A stretch of DNA of 64,000 nucleotides from Nectonema munidae (lineage: Eukaryota > Nematomorpha > Nectonematoida > Nectonematidae): positions 745,001 through 809,000 of the forward strand of contig JAUIRK010000007.1 of the NCBI GenBank assembly GCA_030549495.1, in the 5' to 3' direction. The translations under genes and the position numbers were made by a program. This document shows, piece by piece, positions 34,600 to 47,900 of the stretch. The notes beneath the pieces were generated by a model. That model was not told the DNA's origin. It worked only from the letters and a program-made list of their open reading frames with translations, and ran no database searches. Positions within the stretch are counted from its first letter, which is position 1. Each line of letters begins with the position of its first letter.

Positions 34600-36509
34600 T
34601 GTTGAATCAAACTTTTTACTTTTGATTGGTCAGTGTCGCATAAACTCTTTCATCTAACCATAACCTTATAAATTCTCAATCACAAAAGTACTTTAGTAAA
34701 TATTATTGTGGTATTTTGATATCTTCATAAACAGAATGCTAAGTTATCCAAAAGAAATCTCTAAACACACGCTTATAAATTTTGAATAGTTATCATAATA
34801 TTGTGGGACAGACTTTAAAATCAAGACTTAATTAAAAAAAATTATCAACCGTTTTTATAATTTATTTCAAGTTACTTTCAAAATTAAAAAAAATTGACTC
34901 CATCAAAAATTGGAGGCATGTGCGCTCGTGTTAAAGAGAAGTATAAGAATTGGTGCACCACTTTTGAGAAGCTCTATAAAAGTTCTTTACTGAATGATAT
35001 TAAAATATAGGAGAGAATAACTTTTATAATTTCGTAACCTTTTAAGTCATTTATGTTTAGGCGGGAATAAAAATTAGTGGGCAAGTCTGAATAATCAAAA
35101 TATCGCTTGTGTTACGTCACTGCAAATTCAAAACTGATTTCAAAGTAGCAAAATGCCGTGATGAAGGGACAGGCTAAAAACTTCGTCACAATCAAAGTTC
35201 GAGAGGAAAGAAATTAAAAAAATTGAGGCCATTTTGCCAATAGGCCAAGATACGATTTGAAAGTTAGGAAAATTTGTCACCTAGTTTAGCACTCCTGTTT
35301 TTAAGAGCGAGAATTGGTATAAAAATGTGAAGGAAAGAATAAACTATTATGGTCAGGGCTTTATTTCTTATTTTATAAAAAATATAAGACAACTTTTTCT
35401 AATTTACAGACAAGAGCATGCTTATTTACCCTAAAAAGTCTTATTTACCAGCTTAGTCACCATTCCTAGTTTGCAGACATCCGCATGGTATCCGACTTTC
35501 AACCCATTCATTTATGGGCCAAGCCTTTAAAACATGCAACAAAGCTATAAGTAGAAGCTTACACAAGGTCCAGTACCTAACGGTGGCTTTTATGTAGGTT
35601 GTCAAATAAGAATTGTTTTCATGAACTGATAGATTACACTAACAACGAGATAGTGTAACCTAGGCGCTAACAACAACAACAACCTATTGAAAATTTGATT
35701 ACGTTTTCTACTATAAAATCATGCTTTGCATGTTCTGTTTCATACTTGCACTTGATTACCATCTGCCACAAAATAAGTTCTGAAAATAGTTTTTCATTTA
35801 AAACTAGTGCTGGTTTGGACAAATCTTGGTTATTTATAGAAATGTATATGAAACATACTAGCTTACTTCGCTTGTATCTTGTATATCGGTCAATCAAAAG
35901 ACCAAAAGATTGACTTCAAGCATCTTTTTCAGGAAAATATGGAACTCTTTTTTAAAATTCTACATTTAATAACATAATTCTATAGCTATGAATTGCATTG
36001 CTTTTTCATGAGTGCAGAAGTTTATATGTACATCAAATAATCTCATTAATTGCAAATTGTCTAAGGAATTTTAACATTACTCAATTTTAATTTCAAAAAT
36101 AAAATTTTTTGACTAACTTCTTTCTATTCTAAGTATTTTTAACAGTGTTTAACGCCATCTATAAAATACCCAATAAATTGTTTCTTATTCCGTATACCCA
36201 TCATGCAGGTTTTTATACAGGATGAAACTATTCCATTTTAAATATGATTTGGGTTGTTGATTTTCTCTGAAAACTTGCAAAAAGCATAAAATTGAAGTTT
36301 TAATGTTGGAAATAAAACTCCCATTAACCGTCCTCAGTGTTGCTAAATGCAGTTCAACTATTCGATTGGATACAAAGCACGAATATAGGTAAACGTTAAG
36401 AAATGATTGGTAACGAAACAACTAATGAGATGTCAGGTTGGAAAGGAAGTATTCTTCACAATAGAAACAACTTCTTAAGCGTAATCTTTTTATATCTTTT
36501 TGTCTTTAA
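34600..36509. other. Gene-free stretch with an AAC-repeat motif
   Basis: No gene recognised. At 35666-35685 GCGCTAACAACAACAACAAC follows GATAGATTACACTAAC; a similar GATAGATTATACT…GGGGCTAACAACAACAACAA arrangement occurs at 39321-39370. This could be the tail of a short retroposon, but the upstream sequences do not match. Confidence 0.45.
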
Positions 36510-36780
36510 CCCTATCAGTGATGGGGACGGGGGCACTTTAGCCTCCTCCCTTCTCTAACTAAAATATCTATTATACAAAATTGGCTGAATTATATGCCTT
36601 CAAACTTTGTGACTTTCGCTAAAATAGTAAGTTGCATCTTTTGATATTATTTTCACGGTAGTTTAATCCATGTCAAAAACTCAATCAAAATCAAATGAAC
36701 ATACACAATTTTTATATTATGGTTACTCAGTGTTTACATTAGATACACTCATGAAAATTTATAATCATATATAACTCTTA
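36510..36780 (+). repeat. Dispersed repeat head (TTAACCCTATC)
   Basis: TTAACCCTATCAGTGATGGG opens the segment, followed by the same blocks as at 19360-19640 (TTGGCTGAATTATATGCCTT, AGTTGCATCTTTTGATA, TTTTCACGGTAGTTTAAT). The TTAACCCT start is piggyBac-like. A satellite array follows 100 bp downstream. Confidence 0.75.
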
Positions 36781-36879
36781 TACATACATATTTTTCTAAT
36801 AAATATGGCAACTTCGTAGCAAATCTCAATCGAAAGTTTGATTCATGATAAAATTGCTTACGAAAACATTCATTCAAAA

Positions 36880-38260
36880 TTTAAATAAAATTAATTTTTT
36901 TATACCAAATCGACCATGCTGATTTCATTTCTCAACTTAGTTTTCACTATCAGCGTGTGAAAATTTTTGAAAGTGTCAATCAAATTTGTGGTTTCCGCCT
37001 CAAAATTGTATCCAAGAATATTATTTAAATTTTAGATAAATTATATATTTTTATACTAAGCCAATCATGCTGATTTCATTTCCTTAGTCAATTTTTGCAA
37101 TTAGGGTGTTAAAATGTCAAAAAGTATAATCAATTTTCCCGTTTACTTCTAAAAATTTTTCTCTTAGAATATTATTCAAATTTTAAATAAAAAATATATT
37201 TCTATATTGTCTATACAATCATGCTGACTTCATTTCCGTACTCAATTTTCGCAATTAGGGTGTGAAATATTCTGAAAATGTCTATCAAATTTGTGGTTTA
37301 CATCTCAAAATTATCTCCAAGAATATTAATTAAAATTAAAAATCGACCATACTGATTTAATTTCTCTAATTAGTTTTAACAATTAGGATTTTGACATGTC
37401 TAAAAGTGTCGATCAAATTTGCAGCTTACTTCTGAGAAAATGTCTCCAATGTTGATTTTATTTCTTGACTCATTTTTGCCATTAGAGTGTAAAAATGTGA
37501 ATAAAATCATCATTATCATGTGATTTGGTGATTGGTCAAATCACCACATGATCACCATTGTGATTTGATTTTTGGTTCGTAATTACGATGTGAAAATATC
37601 AATCAAATTTGTTAGTTTCACAAACATTTATTCATATTTTAAGTAAAAAATATCTTAAAATAAATTGACCATGCTAATACCATTTTTAGCTAAGTTTTGA
37701 CAATTATTGTGAAAAAATACGTCAAAGTGCAAATTAAATTAGTGAAGTATGCCTGAAAATTATCTCAAACATATTTTCATATTTTAAATAAAATATATTT
37801 TTTATTTTTAATTTTTTTATCAGGACTTAGTTTTCACAATTAGGGTGCAAGAATGTATGGAATTATAAATGAAGTTAGAGTTTTCCGAAAAAATCAAGTT
37901 GTGAAAAAAATCAATTTTCTCAAAAAATTCAAATCAAAAACCTTATTTTTGAAATCTCAAAATAAAATTTTGATTGACAATAAAATTCTCACTAAAAATA
38001 TCATTCAAATTTAAAATATTTTTCTAAAACAATATAATATACATGTTTTTCATTTGTATACTTCTTTTTAGACATTACAGTATAAAAATGGGTGAAAGTG
38101 TCAATCGAATTGGTAAAAATTATTTTTTTTTCAAAAGATCATTTTCCAAGTTTTTTCTCACAATCGTTATTGTGAAGATTAGATAATCTTGCCAATTTAT
38201 AAAATTTAGTATAATTCTCAAAAATTTTTATAAATGTGAATCGAATTTGAGAATTTATTT
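36880..38260 (+). repeat. Longest satellite array, about 105-155-bp monomers (forward)
   Basis: Monomer anchors (CGACCATGCTGATTTCATTT and variants) fall at about 36911, 37061, 37215, 37343, 37447 and 37664, with weaker units to 38260. Each contains ATTAGGGTGTGAAAATGT…GTCAATCAAATTTGTGGTTT. Units near the right edge are the most diverged. Confidence 0.87.
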
Positions 38261-38734
38261 CTTTCGGTGTGATGAGGGAATATTTTTGATGATAATGGAG
38301 GAAAACCTTTTTTAATTGAAAAAAAGGATTATGAATGGATTCATCAAGAACAAGAATTTTGAAAAAGAATTAGTTAGCAAATTTCAGAGTGATATTTGTT
38401 CATATGACATGATACTACACACATGGTAATAATAAAAAAAAGACAAGATCAACAGAGATTTCCTTCAATAAAAGTTAGGAATCCAAGGTAGGAACAGTTT
38501 AGAAAGGTAGCTTCCAAGGTAGGATCAGTTTAGAATGAAGAGCAAAATTAGATACCATATAAAGTATATGAGAAATGAAGTACAGAATATAAACTGAAAA
38601 AAATTTGTAAGCAAAACAATAGATGTACTATTGAGTATATAGTTCAAAGCTGTTTTTAATTAGTAAACGAAGAACAAGAATCAAACCAATCTGGGCCAAA
38701 ATTGATCAGTTTAGTTTGAGTAGAACTCAGTAAT
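38261..38734. other. Gene-free AT-rich stretch
   Basis: Nothing recognised. AAAGGTAGCTTCCAAGGTAG-like phrases repeat locally near 38480-38530. Confidence 0.5.
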
Positions 38735-38935
38735 ATTTTTTACCAGCTCATTTTACAATAATTTATAGCAGTTACTCCATTGTAACATAGTTTACAACAA
38801 ATGTGTGGAGCCCAAGATTTGTCTTGATCTCCAAATTTACAATTAAAAAAATCCTCAAAATCCTCATTTTTCAGCACTGAATAATTGTCGAAAAATCGGC
38901 ACACAACAAAAATTATTTGACTTGTTGAGGCTACC
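38735..38935 (-). pseudogene. N-terminal fragment of an uncharacterised mobile-element-like family
   Basis: The minus strand encodes NCKFGDQDKSWAPHICCKLC, then YNGVTAINYCKMSW and a stop. I recall GDQDKSWAPHICC…C as the conserved Cys-rich start of a very abundant, unnamed arthropod protein family found in many copies per genome. The more complete copy at 42600-45075 is of the same family but lacks this part, and lies in opposite orientation. Its function is unknown; the CC…C pattern suggests a zinc site. Confidence 0.6.
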
Positions 38936-41704
38936 TCGATGTCTTGAAGTTCCTAAAGCCATGGAAATTATATTATTTAATAATAAAATCTAGAATACTC
39001 ATATATCAAAAAATTCAAGATATATCAATACTTGCGAGATTGATTGTTTTGTAAATAAAGAAAAATGCCGCACCCAAAGTGAAAAAGGGGCCACTGAAGT
39101 GAAAATGGTATGCGCGCCTGTGAGCTTATTGTATTTTTGTTATAAGGAAAGAGATATCTTTTTTTTTGACATGTTGACCAATCAAACAGCTTGCCATTAT
39201 ATTTTTGAGGAAGTTGTTCCCTTGAGTAACTTGAACACAATAAAGAGATATCTCTTTTCCCTGAGAGTACTTGCTTTTATGGAAATACTTTCTCAGTTTA
39301 AACAAAGCTTTGTTTTGAAATGATAGATTATACTCATATAGAGATTGGGGCTAACAACAACAACAACACAATAAAGATGTCTACAAAGAAATATTTTTAT
39401 AGCATAGAGATAAACATCTCAAATATGTTCTTTGGATGGAATGCAAGAAGATCAAAGAGCAAAGATATTCAAATATAGCAAAGAGCTCATTCTTCTTCTA
39501 AAGAAATTCGTTCAACACGCTTATTAACCCAGAGACGTTTTTCAGCGTAGAAAATGCGCATAAACCATTTTCAAATTGATTTCCTTTTATTGTAATATTT
39601 AATTGTGTGATTTTGTTATATTCGCTTTTCAAAAAATCTAAGTGGTGGAGAGCTCCTTCTTTCTTCTTGATAATGTCCAGGGAGGCAAAAGAGATGTTTC
39701 ATTCTTCTATTTTTTACTTTCTATAGTTGTTTCCTGTTGTCAGTTTATTCAATAAATCTATATCATTTGTTATACACGACATTATAATCAGTTAAGTTGA
39801 TGTCTCCTATTTTATATAATGATAAACAGAAGTAAAACTGTAACACATACTAAAAACATCTATTTTCAATATACCCTTTTGGAAATGTATATACAGTAAC
39901 CCGTTCAAATACGACCCCACTACATTGCGAATTCCACGGTCAATTTTGGTTAAAATTCTAAGATAAATAAAAAGTGGTTAATTGAAAGGTCATCATAAAT
40001 GTTATTTGAAGAGATTCAATATTTTAACTAAGCGATTTAGGAAATATAAACTGTTTGACTGCGCAAGCATGTTTATAGACATTAATTCCTCTTCAAAAAT
40101 ACTCCTTTCAGGACACTTCCATGCCAAATACAAATTTTTAGGAAGGGGAAAGGAGATAAATGCAAGTGAAATGGAAATGACTTTAGGAATGATTTCGTCA
40201 ATGCCTGATGATTTTAGCTTTTTAGAAGAGCAAAAACAATATGAAGTCGTTGTATTTGATTTTATCTTGATGCAGGGATAAACCATTGTGGTGAATTCTA
40301 GCGATTAAACTTGTTGGTAAGAAAAATACTGAAATAATAGAACGATTTTACCTGGTGATTTTGGACTTGAAAAATTTGATATAATTTTTGTAGGATATTT
40401 AACTATTGATTAGATTTGTCTGGAATTGCTTTGGCAATAATCGGTTAGAAATGAAAGTGAAGGCCATACCGCTGCTATGAGATATTTCAGTGTATGGATG
40501 TCTAATGTCAATATGTATGTAGCATGTATGTACCTATGTATGTCTATAAGTTTTTGTGTCAGCCATGAATATAAATAAATAAGAAAGTTTGTGTCAAGAA
40601 TGTCAAAAAATGTATATGTATGCATGTAAGATTCCGCTAACATTAATCAAACCTAACACCAGCTCTAATACTAATTCTAGACTAATCTTAACCCCGACAA
40701 TACATTTCCAAAATTTTACACAAGGCCCATTTAGAAATTCCTGCACCTCAAAATGAGGTGATGGTAAGTTGCATGAAATAAATTCAAAAATATTACATAG
40801 AAATATATTTTTTGTTGTTTTAACTAAATTGCAGGAGTCAACAAAAAGAAAAAGTTTTAACTTCCCAATATATATTTTACAAAATGACATTAAGTTCTTA
40901 ATGATAACAAATTTCTAAAAACACCAATTTCGACTTCTCTAACACTGGGATAAAATACAAGACAGAAATTTTAGCATTGAATTTGACACCACTGAAATAG
41001 ATCATTAGAAATATAATTGCAGTAAATATATTATCAAAAAACATATTTACACAATATATATCAACATCAGACACAGAGCACATTTTCTTATAGAAATTCA
41101 AGAAAAGTATCACCCCTTACATAATCAAAACATTACACAGATAAATGAGGCATAACTTAGGTTATAGTGATCAAATATTATGAGGGGATGTATCACGTAG
41201 TTTTGGTAGATAGTCTTGAGGTTTTAGAAGATTTATATATGCAATAATTTCATTAATTTAATTAGAAAAGACATCCATTATGCTCTTAGAAGAAGGATCT
41301 CAGAGAATAAATTGAAAGCGTGAGCCTTCATGTATGCTTGAATTAGTTTCATCGTCACAGTCAAGATGAAGAAAATAGTCGAAAGAGGGCAAATGTGTTT
41401 CAACCCAAATAACATCTTGCCCCCACAAAATGTGAGTTCGTCTCCCAATCTAAAAGATTTGATCACATGTAAGTAACGAAAATGTGCTCGGAACAGCATC
41501 CTTTCTTGCAGGAGCTATGAATCTTCATCTCGATGTCTCTATATATGAAGAGAGCGTAAGTGGTCGATATAGATTTTATTAACTGTCTTTTTTAAAAAGC
41601 TATCGCATGGAGGATGGACAACGATCGAATCGGCACACACCCTCTTCTTTGTTCTGCTTTATGCTGTCTCAGAGCGACCAATCAAAGGCGCGTGTGTCGC
41701 GAGC
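38936..41704. other. Gene-free stretch downstream of the GPCR
   Basis: Several ORFs of 70-100 codons occur, but none has a recognisable family or exon context. TACAGTAACCCGTTCAAATA at 39893 resembles a Tigger-type terminus without a visible partner. A TGTATGTA-type microsatellite lies at 40500-40550. TTTATT at 41575-41580 is a possible polyadenylation signal for the minus-strand GPCR, about 125 nt beyond its stop. Confidence 0.45.
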
Positions 41705-41992
41705 TCAGCTATTGGTTTTGCTCGGTGCTTTAGCTTTTTTGGGATGCAGGATCTTTGCACGCACGGATGAGAAAGACTTTCTGAATGCTTTGCGCCATTT
41801 CACAGACATCAAGCTGTAGATAAAGGGATTTGCGGCGCAATTAATAAAAATCATCACACGCGAGAAGAGTTTGTACCACAGACTGGATATTGACTTTTCG
41901 TATGGCACGAATGAATTGTAAACCACCATGAAACGGTATGGAATCCAGAGCAGTGCAAACATTATCACAATGGCTACCAGCATCTTCACGAC
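41705..41992 (-). CDS. TRH-receptor-like GPCR exon 4 and stop
   Basis: The acceptor is GAATTTAG. It encodes residues 269-363: TM6 (KMLVAIVIMFALLWIPYRFM), a short third extracellular loop, TM7 (RVMIFINCAANPFIYSLMS) and a basic C-tail (KWRKAFRKSF…KKAKAPSKTNS). Confidence 0.93.
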   Translation of the reverse strand, partial: VVKMLVAIVIMFALLWIPYRFMVVYNSFVPYEKSISSLWYKLFSRVMIFINCAANPFIYSLMSVKWRKAFRKSFSSVRAKILHPKKAKAPSKTNS

Positions 41993-44900
41993 CTAAATTC
42001 ATATTCATTGAAAATGTTAACAAGTATATGACTACATATGTGTATGCACTATGCAGGAATTACTAAATTAGTGCGCTTACTTGGTTCCTCAAAAATTGGC
42101 CTCAATCCTATAGATGAATTAGCACATTTAGGTGGGCCCTTCGTGGTCACACTTCGTTAATAATGGTATGTAATGATGAAGAAAAGTGTTGTGAATGAAC
42201 AAACAATGTAAAATAAGTAAATGAAATGACGATGAGGAGTCAAATGAATAAAGATAATTTAAAATTTTGTATGTATAAAAATCGTTCCTTGGTTATATTT
42301 TTATGTCAATAAAAGTTCACTCTTCCTTCATCAATTTAAAATAAGTCACATTTTTCCTATCACTACAATATTCCAACGCTATTAATTATTATTGACTTAT
42401 TTACAAACAAAGTTAGGCAGGAAACAAAAATAATTGATCTAAGCTAATGCCTATGGGCTGATTTCAGATATGTAATCAATTTATACACATCACCTCTACT
42501 TTTTGAGATATACATGTACACATCTGTTTTGTTTTTATTAACTGATATAATTACAATAACTTCAGGCTCTTTAAGACATCATCAACAAGTCAAATTCATC
42601 TTGTTACGTCTGTGGCGATTTTAAGGCACTTTTGCCAAGGGCCGAACAATTACACCTTATTTAAGAAACATGCAGATGTTTGTTACTTTTGTCTGATAAA
42701 TATTATTGGTTTAAGTGCTTCTTCTAGAAAGAAGATAAAATAGTCCAACCTTGCTTCAGCCATGACACCAATACCCCATTCTGATGATCTTCCTGTCTCT
42801 ACACTCCCAGCCAAGATAAATCTTTTTTATTCAGATGAGGAAATGTCTTTAAAAAAGGATTCTGATACTTCAATTTATTCCAAAGAGAATGCTTCTGTTT
42901 GTTCGAGAGCAAGTTGCAACAAGCCCCACTTGATCCAGCAGAAAGGTCTAAATGGCCTTATGCCTGATTTATATTCAGCAGTCAGAGCTTTTAGCATCTA
43001 AACTCCAGTGGAAATTGATGCAGATGTAAGGATAACTAATTTTAGAACGCGCAAAAAGACTCTAGCTGTTTCTTTGACATAAAAAACCAGTTATGCCTTT
43101 GCAAAAATGTCTCTTGCTTATTTACTTTGTTTAGTTTCCAACAGAATCCTTCAGATTGGAGACTTTTTATTGGATCGTTCAAGCAAAATCTAATATCTTT
43201 AGTTGTGCACAATGGGAATAAATATCTAAGCATTCCTATTGCATACTCAGTTCATCTGAAGGACTCATATGCCAATATTGAGCTTCCATGTAATCTAATC
43301 ATATGCAATCAGTATCAGTGGAGTCTCTGTGCTGATCTTAAGGTACCAGGTACTTAAGGCAGGGCGAGTAAAAGTCAATAAAGTCAACTTTTATTTTCGT
43401 TTAGCAAAAACCTTTGAAGATCTGTTTAGTCTAAAAATTTTTGAACTAATTTCAAATTTTTAAGTCAATCAAAGTCAATTTTTCGAGTTTAGGTCAATAA
43501 AGTCAATTTTTATATTTAACACTTTTTGATTCAATGTGCCTAATTACTGTAAAGTTTGCCTGAGTGAGGTACATGAAGAAGTTTTTTGTAAGACAATTTT
43601 TTTGTTGACAAACGCGGTTACATACGATATATCCGCTGCAGAAGTTATGGAATTTTATTCCCAAACTCTTTATCATTACATGTTTTTCACATCTTTTACA
43701 CAAGTTTACCTTAAAAGTTAAGTTATCCTGCAAAATTGTAGATTACCGGCATTAAATCATTCAAAATTAGTAATAGAAAAAGACGTTCTCTTTTCTAACC
43801 CATCGGCAACACTTCAGTTCCAATTGTAATTAAGTTGACAAATTGGTTGCAAGCAGCAAAATATTTTCATTAAAATCTTCCAGCAGTGAAGAAATTAATG
43901 ATGAAGATGATGGAATTTTATTGCCAAATATCAAGAAATTGTTAAAAAAAAGAAAATCTATGTCAAAACTTGCTAACAATAATAATTAGAGAATATTCAC
44001 GATTCATTGATTTAGTCGAAAAAAGTCAGCATAGAGACTTTTTCAGTCCAAGATGTCTACTTTTTTCAACATTATTTCATTTAAGACGAATGTGGTGTTA
44101 AAAGTTATCTTGAAAATAGATTTAAATAAAATGAAATCAATAAAATCATAAATATGGAAAACTCAAATCTCTCGCTGTACTTATCCCAAATTACAAAATT
44201 GTCAAGTTTTAACTTTAGAAGTAGAAAGGTCTTTTTCTAAAGTGAAAAAACTGCTAGAAAATGGTAGAATTTTAAATCAGAAAATGTCATTAATTATATG
44301 TTGTTGTATTACAAAGTCATGGATTCTTTAAAATAATTTTCAATACTTTCTCTAAAGTGCTCATAGTTGTTCAATTCAATAAAAACTTTAAAAAGACAAT
44401 AAAGTCAATTTTTCCTCTGAGTAAAAGTCAATTTTTTCCAATTTTTTGGGTCAATTTTTCTTCGCCCTGGTCATGAGATACAGCTAGGCGTCACAAAATA
44501 GTATTGCTTTCTTTCTCCCTGGGACAACTGCAATGTGCCTAAAGCAGAAAGAATGGGGTCTACATGCTCTTTCGTATCTGATGTAGGCAAAAACTTCTTG
44601 TAAGCATGAAGAAGATAATTCTTCCTCTTCGCATAAAACTCGCGAGAACTTTGTAAAAGCAATGGATAAAAATGGCTATACTTTTTAACGTCTTTGTGCT
44701 TTATTTCCAGTTCTGACTTTTTCTAAGCTCAAGGAAGGCATCTTCATCGGAACTCAGATTCGAGAGGAGTTAAAAGATAATGAATTCAAGGAGTTTCTTA
44801 CTTTAAAATGCCCGGTCTTTAAATCAGTCTGTGATGGTTTTCTTGGTAATACAAAATGCTTTCTCCACTCTCACCTCAACTTTTGTCCGCCTAACTTTCG

Positions 44901-47900
44901 TGCTTAAGTGAAAGATTTTAACAAGGTGAAAGATTTCACTAAGATATTTCTTGAATAGAGAGCAATTATTATCAAGGTATCCTGAAACCGAACATGATGG
45001 GGACTTTTGCTAGATGCTGTTTCGTCACATTTCAAAGATAAAGTACAAAAGATTATCTAAAAAATCACATTTATAACAACTATCTAATATTTTATGGTTT
45101 GTTTCTAATGTTGTCTGTGTGTGTATATAATGCGTGATTTTTTAACGAATAAAAAACACTTTATTTTTTGAAATTATATGTACTGTAATAAAATTTAGGT
45201 TTGCAAAAGCAAAAAAAGTAGACGTGATAGAGAAAATAGTTTGAAAATTAGAATTCACAATAACAAAATTAGTCAAAAACCTAAGTATTTTTACCTAAGG
45301 ACAAAATTTAGTAGAGCAGTTACTTTTTGACATATACCGCAGTTTCCATGATTAATGTCATAGCTACTCCTGCTGGTACCTTTTGTTGAAGGTAGTTAGC
45401 ATCCGTTCATGAGGTTAGTTCTTTCTTAGGAGCAATTTTCGTGGCGCAAGTTTTTTGGGTATAATTTTCTTCTTTAGAATTAACGTATCAGAGCATGTTT
45501 AAAAAGTTTTGAATGTAAGCAGGTTAAATTTATTGACAAAAAATATCATTTTCATATTGAGTTCTTACGGTTGTCGCTGAAGGTGTAAAAGAAGTGGAAG
45601 AGATGTATCATGTTAAGCAGACTTTTGTACGCGTGAGAAAGAGAAGAAAAAGAAGTGACATTTTTTCGAAAACATGGATCTAATTATCTTCTAACTCATT
45701 AATGAAAATTGTTATGGTTAAACTTGTATTTACCTCATTTTTAATTTTAAAGGGGTTTCTGAAGTTCATGGCGCACTAACAAACTAACCCTTGTAACAAA
45801 CGAATGGAACAACTTATTAAAAAACAAGCAGTCAATTAATTTTACCAACTGATTTACAAAAGAATCCCACATTTGGATCGCTTATTCAAGAAAGAGCGGT
45901 AAGAGCGCTTACCTGGAAAATAGTTTTGGTGCTGTCTTTCTTCGGAGAAGATACAACCAGGTTTTTTTTACGCTTCAGTTTGTGATTGTTGAGTCTAATT
46001 TCCTTTGTCGCGAGCAAGACTTTGATGATGGAAGCGTAGCAAAACGTGGAGATGATCAAGGGAAGAAGATAGAAGACGATCAAATCTGCGATGTAGTACC
46101 AGAGAAAGGATTTGCGGGACAGTCGGTAGCTGCATACGCTCCATGACTCCGTCATGTTTATGATCTTGGGGTGGTAGGGCTTTGTGGTGGCGAAGCTGAG
46201 CCAGGGTAGGCAGTACATTAAGGAAAACAGCCAAACACACATCACCATCTTCTTCGCTCTTTTGTATGTGCACAGCTTCATTGCCTATAAGTGCAGAGGC
46301 AAAAAATTTTCGCTCAAGATGGGCTTAGCGTGTATTAACGATTTGCCGCGTTTTTAGACGAGTTATCCCACAGATAATATCCGATCATCAAAAAAATCCC
46401 ACTAAAGATTAGTGTACAAAGAATAATGATTAATCATATTTTTCTAAATCTCGTGATGATTTTAAAAGTGTTGCTTCTCGTGACAAGTAAATCACACTGT
46501 CAAAATATTCATCGTTGCGTCTAGTGTTGAAAACATGGTTTCTAACCCGTTTCAAAATATTCATTAAAATTGAAAGAAGAATATGCAAAATACCATTCTA
46601 AAGACTCTAAGACTCTTAAAAACAATTTATTGATGAAGTTATAAAAAAAATGTTAGATTGTAGAATTAGATGCACCAGTCTTACTTTATATGATTTATCG
46701 CTTATTTTCTTTGAAAACTTTATTGGTAAAGCCCTATGTACTGTCGCTTCAACTCAAATGGTTTATGAAGAGTGCCGTCTTTTTAAAAATTAGTTCAAGC
46801 TGTATTTTCTTTCCAAATTGTTCTAAAGTTTCTATGTTCTAATGATGTTAATTGATTTAGAAGTGAGATAATGATGAAAATTTGCTTAAAAAAACCAGGG
46901 AATAATAAAAATGAAATTTCCTTTTGTTTACGAAAAAATCAAAAAAGTTTCTTTAAAAGACCGAACAATTTAATATCTATGATAAAATATCTATCTAATT
47001 TTGGAGAATATAGAAAGGAAATCAAGCAAATCCAAATTGTCAATAAGCAAATACAAATTGGTGCTAAGAATGTTCAAAGATTTCGCTTGTTAATATCTAA
47101 AAATTATTATTAGTAATTACTTTATTCAAAAAATAAAATGAAATTTTATACATACTCTTTTGTGCAGAAAGTCCCACATATGGGTCGTAAATAAAGTTGT
47201 TTGTATGCCGAAAGGGCCATATATGTCACCCCAAAAATTTTACTGTAAGTGCCGAGCGGGTCAAATTTAGTTATTTTCAAAAACGTAAACAAATACCACT
47301 AACCTTCATTATTTCACATCGAGTTGATGCATGCATGTCACGAATAGGATAATCAATATTCTGGCTGCAATTCAAGATTTTGACGTCACATCACAACTTA
47401 CCAGATCGTTCTTGCTGTCATTTTCTTTTTACGTGTGTGTTTCTTTTAATTATGGTAAGTTTTCTCATTATTTACTTTATATATGACGTAAAACTTATGT
47501 GTAATATATTCGACGTACTTTCAATAACATCGTTAGCAAGCTAATACTTTTTTTCATGAAACATGCTTTTTTCAAATAACTTTGAATATTGGGTACCAGA
47601 TATGACCCGTTAGGACTGATTTTTTTTGCTCAAAATTAATTTTGTTAATTTATGTTTTTTTTATCCAAATTGAATGCAAAATTTTAGACAATAAAAAATT
47701 TTTTTATACAACCTCTGTTTTTGAGAATATTTTTTTACAAAATATTAATGAATTTTGGAACAAATTTGGAAAATTTTCAGATTTTATTTTCAAAAATTGA
47801 TATTATTTTTCTTATAACGAAATACATAAACATTTTTAAAATCTAAATGAAGTTATAGACAGAAAAATTCAGTTCATCTGCTTTTTATAATAAATTTGGA

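Noticed and set aside
36880-38260. CRISPR-like array of repeats
   Set aside because: Repeats are about 150 bp, fully contiguous, diverged, and have no unique spacers; this is satellite DNA in a eukaryote.
35660-39370. Two SINE copies ending in CTAACAACAACAACAAC
   Set aside because: The tails match but the sequences upstream of them do not, so a shared element is unproved.
39893-40400. Complete Tigger element starting at TACAGTAACCCGTTC
   Set aside because: Only one end-like sequence was seen; no matching right end or transposase motif.
46871-47113. 80-codon Lys-rich ORF as a gene
   Set aside because: AT-driven composition, no recognisable motif, lies inside a GPCR intron.
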